A stretch of 26,070 nt of DNA from Desulfuromonas sp. (GTDB taxonomy: Bacteria > Desulfobacterota > Desulfuromonadia > Desulfuromonadales > SZUA-401). Every line of letters starts with the position of its first letter. Within the stretch, counting starts at the first letter, position 1. The translations under genes and the position numbers were made by a program. The notes under the pieces are model-generated. The model worked only from the letters and a program-made list of their open reading frames with translations. It did not search any database and was not told where the DNA came from. The stretch spans positions 1-26,070 of the forward strand of contig PKUI01000159.1 of the NCBI GenBank assembly GCA_002869605.1. The letters are read 5' to 3'. This document shows positions 17,391-23,673 of the stretch, piece by piece.

Positions 17391-18182
17391 ATGAGCCGCA
17401 TGCCCGATCTGCAAAACGCTCCCGACTCGCGCAACATCCCCATCGACAAGGTCGGCGTCAAGGATATCCGTTATCCGATCGTGGTTCTCGATAAAAACCG
17501 CGAACGGCAACACACCGTGGCCCGCATCAACATGTACGTCGACCTGCCTCATCACTTCAAGGGGACGCACATGAGTCGCTTCATCGAGATCCTCAACCAG
17601 TATCACGGCGAGATCAGCATCGAACGCATCGACTCCCTGCTGCTCGACATGAAACGGCACCTCGAGGCCAGCAGCTCCCACCTGGAACTGGAGTTCCCGT
17701 ACTTTATCGAAAAGCAGGCTCCGGCCTCGGGCGCCCGCAGTCTCATGGAATACCATTGTCGCATGACCGGCATCCTTGGTGAGGCTGCCGACTTCATCCT
17801 CGGCGTCACCGTCCCGGTCACCTCGCTATGCCCTTGCTCAAAGGAGATCAGCGCTCGTGGTGCCCACAATCAGCGCAGCGCCATTAAGGTCGATATCCGC
17901 TACCGCGAGCACGTCTGGCTGGAGGACCTGATCGAATGGATCGAGTCGTGCGCCAGCGCCCCGGTCTATTCACTGCTCAAACGGGAGGACGAACGCGCTC
18001 TTACAGAACAGGCTTACGACAACCCGATGTTCGTGGAGGACATTGTTCGGGAGGTCACCGCCCGCCTCCGCTCAATCCCCGAAATCACCTGGTTCCGGGT
18101 CGAGTGCGAAAACTTCGAATCGATCCACAACCACTCTGCCTACGCCCAGGTCGAGCAGAATAAAGAAAGTACCTCGGCCTAA
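17391..18182 (+). CDS. folE2: GTP cyclohydrolase I, type IB (GCYH-IB)
   Basis: The protein has 263 residues. It opens GTP to 7,8-dihydroneopterin triphosphate, the first step of both folate and queuosine synthesis. The COG1469/FolE2 signatures are MPDLQNAPDSRNIPIDKVGV (4-23), KGTHMSRF (57-64) and TSLCPCSKEISARGAHNQRS (144-163). Cys147, His159 and Glu216 fall at the positions of the metal and catalytic residues known in the type IB enzyme. Type IB enzymes can use metals other than zinc. AGGAG overlaps the queC stop, 10 nt before the ATG. The adjacency to queC supports a role in queuosine supply. Confidence 0.96.
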   Translation: MSRMPDLQNAPDSRNIPIDKVGVKDIRYPIVVLDKNRERQHTVARINMYVDLPHHFKGTHMSRFIEILNQYHGEISIERIDSLLLDMKRHLEASSSHLELEFPYFIEKQAPASGARSLMEYHCRMTGILGEAADFILGVTVPVTSLCPCSKEISARGAHNQRSAIKVDIRYREHVWLEDLIEWIESCASAPVYSLLKREDERALTEQAYDNPMFVEDIVREVTARLRSIPEITWFRVECENFESIHNHSAYAQVEQNKESTSA

Positions 18183-18184
18183 CG

Positions 18185-18835
18185 ATGTCCCACCCATCCT
18201 GCGCCCTGGGGATATTTGCCAAGACGCCTCAAGCCGGACAGGTCAAGACACGCCTCTGCCCACCCCTCACCCCTGAGCAGGCCGCCGAGTTTTACACCTT
18301 GAGCGTGAAGGAAACCATCGCCAGATGCCGTCGCGGACCCTGGCAGACGGTTGTATTTTTCAGTGGCGACGCGGACTTTTTCTGTGGGCACTTCCCCGAC
18401 CTGCCGCGCAGACCACAACAGGGGGCCAACCTCGGAGACCGCATGGAACATGCCCTGCGCACCCTGCTCGAGGAGCATGCTGCGGCTGCCCTGATCGGCA
18501 CCGACACCCCCGACCTACCCCTGCCATTGCTTACGCAGGCCTTTGAGTCGCTGCAGCAGCACGAAGCGGTTATCGCACCGTCCATGGATGGTGGCTACGT
18601 TCTGATCGGGGAGCGCCGACATCACCCCCAGCTGTTCAGGGATATCGAGTGGAGTACGCCACAGGTACTCCCCGAGACCCGCGCTATTGCACGTGAACTT
18701 CAGATTACACTGGACGAGCTGCCTACCTGGGAGGATGTTGACGACATCGACGACCTCAGGCGGCTCTTCGAACGCTCGCCCGATTCCGCTGCGGCACGTT
18801 GGGCGCACAAAATACTCACACCCGACGCTGGTTGA
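18185..18835 (+). CDS. DUF2064 / TIGR04282-type nucleotidyl- or glycosyl-transferase
   Basis: The protein has 216 residues with a nucleotide-diphospho-sugar transferase fold. The signatures are IFAKTPQAGQVKTRL (10-24), QGANLGDRMEHAL (79-91), LIGTDTPDLP (103-112) and PSMDGGYVLIG (133-143). The family has been named both arsenosugar-biosynthesis glycosyltransferase and rSAM/selenodomain-associated transferase 1, but neither an ArsM/ArsS-type nor a radical-SAM partner is nearby. The ATG is 2 bp after the folE2 stop with no clear ribosome-binding site, so translation is probably coupled to folE2. The real substrate is unknown. Confidence 0.88.
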   Translation: MSHPSCALGIFAKTPQAGQVKTRLCPPLTPEQAAEFYTLSVKETIARCRRGPWQTVVFFSGDADFFCGHFPDLPRRPQQGANLGDRMEHALRTLLEEHAAAALIGTDTPDLPLPLLTQAFESLQQHEAVIAPSMDGGYVLIGERRHHPQLFRDIEWSTPQVLPETRAIARELQITLDELPTWEDVDDIDDLRRLFERSPDSAAARWAHKILTPDAG

Positions 18836-18860
18836 CTTGTCCGATAGCTTGCCGGATAAT
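18832..18860 (+). promoter_or_regulatory. Sigma70 promoter of the tol-pal operon
   Basis: TTGACT (18832-18837), a 17-bp spacer and GATAAT (18855-18860) lie about 40 bp before the tolQ start. The -35 box overlaps the TGA stop of the DUF2064 gene, so there is no room for a terminator between the two units. Confidence 0.75.
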
Positions 18861-18900
18861 TTCGGCTTCATAACATTTCCGTCCGACCCGGAGGTTTATC

Positions 18901-19566
18901 TTGGAACTTTTTTTAAATGCCAGCTTCATCGTTAAGCTGGTACTGCTGGTCCTGGTTTATTTCTCGGTGGTTTCCTGGGGCATCATCCTGCTTAAATTCC
19001 TCGTCGTACAACGCGCCATGCGCGACACCCACGGTTTTCTCAACCTGTTCTGGGACAAGAAACGTTTCGACCTGGTCTTCGCCGGCCTCAAGGATTACGA
19101 AGCTTCTCCACTGACCACCCTGTTTCGCGAAGGCTACCAGGAGATGCGTAAGGACCAGCGTGACCGGGACGGACAGGAAAGTCGCCACGAATTCGAAGGC
19201 CGCAGCGATGCTTTAACACGTGTGCTGCGCCGGGCCACCACCCAGGAGACCCAGCGCCTCGAAAAATACCTCGCCTTCCTGGCCACCACCGGTTCGACCG
19301 CGCCTTTTATCGGCCTGTTTGGCACTGTCTGGGGGATCATGGAAGCCTTTCACGGTATCGGCCAGAGCGGCAGCGCCTCACTGGTCGTCGTCGCCGGCCC
19401 GATTTCCGAGGCCCTGGTTGCCACGGCGATCGGCCTGGTAGCCGCGATTCCGGCGGTTATGGGCTACAACCACTTTGTCAACAAGACCCGCATCCTGATC
19501 AACGACATGGACAACTTCGCCCAGGAATTCCTGAACATCGCCGAGCGGATGCTGCGGAGGAACTGA
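18901..19566 (+). CDS. tolQ: Tol-Pal system proton channel subunit TolQ
   Basis: The protein has 221 residues with the three-helix topology of the MotA/TolQ/ExbB family: TM1 at about 8-30, a cytoplasmic loop, and TM2/TM3 in STAPFIGLFGTVWGIMEAF and the segment around EALVATAIGLVAAIPAVMGY. TolQ and TolR form the proton channel that energises TolA. The start is TTG at 18901, behind GGAGG with 7-nt spacing; no in-frame ATG nearby would keep TM1. The TGA stop shares one base with the tolR ATG. Confidence 0.96.
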   Translation: MELFLNASFIVKLVLLVLVYFSVVSWGIILLKFLVVQRAMRDTHGFLNLFWDKKRFDLVFAGLKDYEASPLTTLFREGYQEMRKDQRDRDGQESRHEFEGRSDALTRVLRRATTQETQRLEKYLAFLATTGSTAPFIGLFGTVWGIMEAFHGIGQSGSASLVVVAGPISEALVATAIGLVAAIPAVMGYNHFVNKTRILINDMDNFAQEFLNIAERMLRRN

Positions 19567-19985
19567 TGGAGGTTGGTCAACGCGATGGCGGAGGACGCCA
19601 GACCCTGTCCCAGATCAACGTGACACCGTTTGTCGATGTCATGCTGGTATTGCTGGTCATCTTCATGGTGGCCGCGCCGATGATGCAACAGGGCCTCGAT
19701 GTCGACATCCCGGAAGTCGAAGGCGCACCCGCACTGGAGCAAAAGGAAAATCCGGTCACGGTGTCGATCAAGCGGGACGGCACCCTGGCGGTCGACGGCG
19801 TGGTAGTCAAGCAGACGCGAAAGCTGCCTGCGGTTCTCAAACAGGTTCTCACAGAACGCCAGGACGACCGCGTTTGGCTCGAAGCTGACCGCAAAGTGGC
19901 TTACGGACGTGTGGTCGAAATCATGGCAGCGATACGCAAGGCCGGTATCACCAAAGTCGGCATGGTGACCCAGGAACCGAGATAA
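19566..19985 (+). CDS. tolR: Tol-Pal system protein TolR (ExbD/TolR family)
   Basis: The protein has 139 residues. The single N-terminal transmembrane helix, with INVTPFVDVMLVLLVIFMV (17-35), carries Asp24, the proton-translocating residue of the family. A periplasmic domain follows, ending VMAAIRKAGITKVGMVTQ-like (EIMAAIRKAGITKVGMV). The ATG overlaps the tolQ stop by one base (TGATG), behind GGAGG. ExbD is the close alternative; the linked tolA, tolB and pal decide for TolR. Confidence 0.96.
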   Translation: MEVGQRDGGGRQTLSQINVTPFVDVMLVLLVIFMVAAPMMQQGLDVDIPEVEGAPALEQKENPVTVSIKRDGTLAVDGVVVKQTRKLPAVLKQVLTERQDDRVWLEADRKVAYGRVVEIMAAIRKAGITKVGMVTQEPR

Positions 19986-19994
19986 GCACGGATT

Positions 19995-20774
19995 ATGAGC
20001 GGAAACCGTTTTGTCCGCATCGGGCAGCTCCAGCATAACGACCCTAAATTCGGACGCCTGCTGGCGATTTCTCTGGCGCTGCACGTGGTGCTGTGGCTGG
20101 TTTTCCAGATCGCGCTGAGCCAGCGCTTCGCTCCGCCGCAAAAAACAGTTTACTACGTCGACCTGACCCAGCTGCCGGTCAAGAACCCGCGCGCCGGGCG
20201 GCCGGCGCCACCGGCTCCGCAAGTCAAGACTCCGCCTCCCGCCAGCCGCAAACCATCTGCAGCCCGGGCAAAACCCAAGCCGGTACCTGAACCTGTCGCC
20301 AAAAGCACCCCGCGTACCGACACCACGCGCGACGCCATCGAGAAAATGCGTCGTGAAAAAGAGCTCACTGCCAGGGAAGAGGCGTTGCGCAACAAACTTG
20401 CCGCACTGACAGCAGATGACACCCGTGAACTGACCCCGACGCAGGCCAGCGACGCACCGCTCGGTTCCATAACAGGTCAGGGCGATGAGATCGGCCCGGG
20501 ACAAAAAGAGTGGCTTTATACCAAGCTGAAGGAGCTCTGGAACCTCTCCCGCTACCAGGTCGACAGTCTCGATCTGGAGGCTCAAATCGAGCTCGACTTC
20601 AGCGCTTCCGGCAAATTACTGACCTACCGCTTCCTTGAACGCTCCGGAAATGCTCGTTTTGACAACTCTCTGATCCGGGTGATGCTCAAACTCAAGGAAG
20701 AGACTTTACCCCCCTCTTTCGATCGACGCATGCAGGTCCGTGCGATCTTTAACCTTAAGGAATTATTGCGTTGA
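19995..20774 (+). CDS. tolA: TolA/TonB-type energy transducer of the Tol-Pal system
   Basis: The protein has 259 residues: a short cytoplasmic N-terminus, one transmembrane helix at about 22-42 (LLAISLALHVVLWLVFQIAL), a Pro/Lys/Ala-rich stretch at about 60-105, a short charged helix at about 110-135, and a C-terminal TonB/TolA domain from about 165. It is much shorter than E. coli TolA (about 420 residues), since the long helical spacer is reduced. It starts 9 bp after tolR with only a weak CGGA site. The stop overlaps the TTG start of tolB. Confidence 0.88.
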   Translation: MSGNRFVRIGQLQHNDPKFGRLLAISLALHVVLWLVFQIALSQRFAPPQKTVYYVDLTQLPVKNPRAGRPAPPAPQVKTPPPASRKPSAARAKPKPVPEPVAKSTPRTDTTRDAIEKMRREKELTAREEALRNKLAALTADDTRELTPTQASDAPLGSITGQGDEIGPGQKEWLYTKLKELWNLSRYQVDSLDLEAQIELDFSASGKLLTYRFLERSGNARFDNSLIRVMLKLKEETLPPSFDRRMQVRAIFNLKELLR

Positions 20775-22078
20775 AATTGCGTATCTTCATCTTTCTGTTC
20801 TCTGTCGGATTGTCCCTGGCTACGACATCCTCTCTTGCCGAAGAGTCCCTCGAAATCAGCGCACCCGGTGTCGAAACGATACCCATCGCCATCACCGAAC
20901 CTTTGCGCATCGATGGTGAGAGTGCGCCCGGCATCCCTGCCTAGGTTGCCGAGGTGCTGAACTACGACCTCGAGCTTTCCGGCCTGTTCCGCCCGATCGA
21001 CCCAGAGGCTTTCCTGGAAGACGCAGAACAGCTCGGGCTCTCCAGTGCCGAGGTCGCTTTCGGTGAGTGGCGGCTGCTCGGCGCCGAAGTGGTCATCAAG
21101 GGGGGCTACAAGCTGCAGGGGCCGGAGCTGATTCTCGAGATGCGCCTGTTTGACACGATCAAGCGTCGACTGCTCACCGGGCGCCGCTATGTCGGAACGC
21201 GCGGCGACCTGCGCCGCATGGCCCACGCCTTCGCCGACGATATCCTCAAAAGCCTCACGGGCGAACCCGGCCCCTTTTCGGAGCGCATCGCGTTTATTTC
21301 CAACGCGACCGGGAACAAGGAACTCTACCTGATGGATATCGACGGCCATAACCAGGTACGCCTGACTGATCATCAGAGCATTGTCCTCAACCCCGATTTC
21401 TCGCCGATCAGCAAGGAGATCATCTACACCTCCTACCTCAAGGGGAACCCGGACCTGTACCGCAAGGAGATCTACACCGGTCGCGAGGCGCGCATCTCGA
21501 TGCGCGAGGGTCTCAATGTCGGAGCTCGCTACGCACCTAACGGGCGCGAAATTGTGCTGACACTTTCGGAACGTGGCAATTTCGATCTCGCCCTGATCGC
21601 AGCCTCCGGGTCATTGCTGCGGCGTTTGAGCACCAGCTGGGGTATCGACAGTGATCCGACCTGGAGCCCCGGCGGAGAGAAACTCGCTTTTGTATCGGAC
21701 CGCCACGGCAATCCACACCTGTTTATTTTCGACATCGATCGCAATGAAGCGGCCCGCCTGACGCGCAACGGCAAGTACCATGCGACTCCCGCGTGGAACC
21801 CCACTGAAGACCTGATCGCCTTCAGCCGTCTCGAACAGGGAAAGTTCGACATCTACACCATCCGCCCCGATGGCAGCGACGAGCGCCGCCTCACCTTCGG
21901 ACCCGGGAACAAGGAACACCCGCGCTGGAGTCCCGACGGAAGGTTTCTCGTTTATTCCTCCACTGAAAGTGGTGAACGCACTATCTACATCATGCGCGCA
22001 GACGGCACTGGAGCACGCAAGATCTCTCGCCATTCGGGCAGCAGTCAACACCCGGCCTGGTCAAGTGCATGGAACTGA
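20771..22078 (+). pseudogene. tolB: tolB interrupted by one in-frame TAG codon
   Basis: TolB is the periplasmic beta-propeller that binds Pal and TolA. TTG 20771 overlaps the tolA stop (TTGA) and follows AAGGA with 9-nt spacing. It opens a typical signal peptide, MKLRIFIFLFSVGLSLATTS, with cleavage near SLA-EE. The frame reads on to codon 58, which is TAG (20942-20944), and then continues in the same frame as VAEVLNYDLELSGLFRPID through a six-bladed propeller with repeats such as DSDPTWSPGGEKLAFVSD and KEHPRWSPDGRFLVYSS, to TGA at 22078. Read through, it would be 435 residues, a normal TolB length. The only fragment that can start after the stop, from GTG 20954 (374 residues), has no signal peptide and would not be exported. 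It may be a true nonsense mutation or a sequencing error. Confidence 0.85.
20942..20944 (+). other. In-frame amber codon in tolB
   Basis: The codon is TAG, number 58 counted from TTG 20771 (171 nt downstream, in frame). It sits in CCTGCC-TAG-GTTGCC, between the signal-peptide region and the first conserved helix of TolB. A single C to T change from CAG (Gln) would explain it. Confidence 0.95.
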
Positions 22079-22090
22079 CATGTGCCGGAG

Positions 22091-22120
22091 TTGAATTTTT
22101 TTCGTACCTGCCTGTATAAT
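22091..22120 (+). promoter_or_regulatory. Strong sigma70 promoter of pal
   Basis: TTGAAT (22091-22096) and a consensus TATAAT (22115-22120) are separated by 18 bp. The transcript would carry an 80-nt leader before pal with several short inverted repeats (CGTTAA at 22135-22140 and TTAACG at 22170-22175). It makes pal independent of read-through from tolB. Confidence 0.75.
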
Positions 22121-22194
22121 GGCAACTTTCGTAACGTTAACTGAACGTCATGATGTTATGAACGCTGACATTAACGCCCCATTGAGATGACCCG

Positions 22195-22201
22195 AAAGGA
22201 G
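22195..22201 (+). promoter_or_regulatory. Shine-Dalgarno site fixing the pal start
   Basis: AAAGGAG lies 8 nt before the ATG at 22210. The in-frame GTG at 22201 overlaps this site and so cannot be the start. Confidence 0.8.
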
Positions 22202-22209
22202 TGAACAGC

Positions 22210-22731
22210 ATGCAAAAATCTTTTTCCAGAATGATCCTGCTGATTGCGGTACTGGCCATGGTGACCGCTATCGGCTGTGCCAAACAACCGGTCAGTGATG
22301 ACGGCAGCGGAAGCACGGCTGCAGGAAGCACCTCATCAAGCGGCCAGGACGGCACCTTCTCCAGCCAGGATGTTTCTGAGTCGAGTGACGCCAATGTACC
22401 CGCATCTCTGCAGCGTATCCACTTTGACTTCGACTCGTACGTCCTCACCGGTTCGGCCAAGGCCGCCCTGGAAGATAACGCCGCGCACCTGAAAGCTAAC
22501 CCGAACAAGCGCGTACAGATTGAAGGACACTGCGATGAACGTGGCTCGGATGAGTACAACCTGGTTCTGGGTGAAAAGCGCGCCCGTGCCACCAAGGCCT
22601 ACCTGGTGACGCTCGGCATCGACAGCCGCAGGCTCTCGGTGATTTCTTTCGGCGAAGAACGCCCGCTCGACCCGTCCAGCACCGAACGTGCCTGGGCAAA
22701 AAATCGCCGTGCAGAATTTGTAACCCGTTAA
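22210..22731 (+). CDS. pal: Peptidoglycan-associated lipoprotein Pal
   Basis: The protein has 173 residues. A lipoprotein signal peptide ends at TAIGC, with the lipidated Cys at residue 23. A low-complexity Ser/Gly/Asp linker of about 40 residues leads to the OmpA-like peptidoglycan-binding domain: IHFDFDSYVLTGSA, QIEGHCDERGSDEYNLVLGE and RAWAKNRRAEFV. The Asp and Arg of the diaminopimelate-binding motif are present. Pal anchors the outer membrane to peptidoglycan and binds TolB. It has its own promoter and is followed by a terminator before ybgF. Confidence 0.97.
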   Translation: MQKSFSRMILLIAVLAMVTAIGCAKQPVSDDGSGSTAAGSTSSSGQDGTFSSQDVSESSDANVPASLQRIHFDFDSYVLTGSAKAALEDNAAHLKANPNKRVQIEGHCDERGSDEYNLVLGEKRARATKAYLVTLGIDSRRLSVISFGEERPLDPSSTERAWAKNRRAEFVTR

Positions 22732-22748
22732 CAACTGTTTAACGATTC

Positions 22749-22784
22749 AACAAGGGGCTACCATTTGGTAGCCCCTTGTTGTTT
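22749..22784 (+). terminator. Intrinsic terminator/attenuator between pal and ybgF
   Basis: AACAAGGGGCTACC (22749-22762) pairs perfectly over 14 bp with GGTAGCCCCTTGTT (22767-22780) around an ATTT loop and is followed by GTTTT. The ybgF ribosome-binding site comes directly after it, so ybgF is probably transcribed by partial read-through. Confidence 0.8.
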
Positions 22785-22797
22785 TCAGGAGAAACGC

Positions 22798-23586
22798 ATG
22801 AAACGAATCGGCCATGTTCTGCTCGGCCTCTGGATCATCAGTCTCTGCGCCTGCATGGCACCCCAGTCCCAGGTTCGCCTCGAACAGGACCTGGCCGAAA
22901 TGAAGCGGCGCCTGGCAGAGCTGGAGCGTCGCACCTCTGGGGTCGGCGAAGACGGCCTGCTCGGAACCATGGACCGGTTAGCCGAATCGAACCGTCGCCT
23001 GGCCGAGACACAAGCTGCCGTGGATGCTCTGCGCGTCGAATTCCAGTCGGTCAACGGACGCCTGTCAGACCAGGATACGTCCCTGCAACGCATGCGTGAC
23101 GAGCTCGCGCTGATACGCGATGACCTCAACCTGCGCATTGAAGCGCTTGAACTTCGCCTTGGTGAAATGAACGCCCAACCGACAGCACCTCCACCGACAA
23201 CGTCGACAGCACCAAAGGACAACCCTGAAACACTCTACACGCAAAGCCTTGCCCTGGTCCGTGAGGGAGAAGATATGCCGGCTGCACGCCAGGGCTTTCA
23301 GAGTTTCCTGAAACAGTTCCCGGAGCACGCCCTGGCCGTCAACGCCGAATACTGGATAGGTGAAACCTACTACGGTGAAAAGCAGTACAAAAACGCCATC
23401 CTTCAGTTTCAGGAAATCATCGACAACTACCCGCAACACCCTAAGGTGCCCTCCACTCTACTGAAACAGGCTCTTGCGTTTCGGGCTCTCGGCGACGGTG
23501 AAAATGCCCGCCTCCTTTTGGAAAAAGTCGTCGCCAGCTATCCTCAATCTCCTGAAGCTGGCAAAGCGAAAGAAAAACTCCAGTAA
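22798..23586 (+). CDS. ybgF: Tol-Pal system protein YbgF/CpoB
   Basis: The protein has 262 residues. The export signal MKRIGHVLLGLWIISLCACM contains Leu-Cys-Ala-Cys; lipidation at Cys19 is possible, although Cys at -2 is unusual. A charged coiled coil (about 25-125) is followed by a Pro/Thr linker and three TPR-like repeats (about 143-262: TLYTQSLALVREGEDMPAAR, NAEYWIGETYYGEKQYKNAI, STLLKQALAFRALGDGENAR). CpoB coordinates Tol-Pal function with peptidoglycan synthesis. AGGAG precedes the ATG by 7 nt; the earlier in-frame start at 22765 lies within the terminator stem and is rejected. Confidence 0.93.
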   Translation: MKRIGHVLLGLWIISLCACMAPQSQVRLEQDLAEMKRRLAELERRTSGVGEDGLLGTMDRLAESNRRLAETQAAVDALRVEFQSVNGRLSDQDTSLQRMRDELALIRDDLNLRIEALELRLGEMNAQPTAPPPTTSTAPKDNPETLYTQSLALVREGEDMPAARQGFQSFLKQFPEHALAVNAEYWIGETYYGEKQYKNAILQFQEIIDNYPQHPKVPSTLLKQALAFRALGDGENARLLLEKVVASYPQSPEAGKAKEKLQ

Positions 23587-23611
23587 TTCGCTGCTACCGA
23601 CATGTATCAAC

Positions 23612-23648
23612 ACAAAAGGGGAAGCGCTGACAGCGCTTCCCCTTTTGT
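23612..23648. terminator. Bidirectional intrinsic terminator between ybgF and the chemoreceptor gene
   Basis: ACAAAAGGGGAAGCGC (23612-23627) pairs perfectly over 16 bp with GCGCTTCCCCTTTTGT (23633-23648). It lies between converging stops at 23586 and 23674. Confidence 0.9.
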
Positions 23649-23673
23649 TCATAAGATTGTCTGGTTGAACTTT

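Noticed and set aside
17391..18182. QueF (preQ0 reductase), suggested by the queC neighbour
   Set aside because: The CPCSKEISARGAHNQRS and KGTHMSRF motifs are those of GTP cyclohydrolase IB, not of QueF.
19464..20585. A 373-codon open frame on the minus strand across tolQ-tolA
   Set aside because: It is antisense to three clear tol genes, has no ribosome-binding site or recognisable motif, and its composition is that of reversed coding DNA.
20942..20944. TAG in tolB read as pyrrolysine
   Set aside because: No pyl genes are seen, TolB is not a methylamine methyltransferase, and TAG ends carD, glnS and pyk in this window.
22201..22209. GTG start for pal at 22201
   Set aside because: It overlaps the AAAGGAG site; the ATG at 22210 has correct 8-nt spacing.
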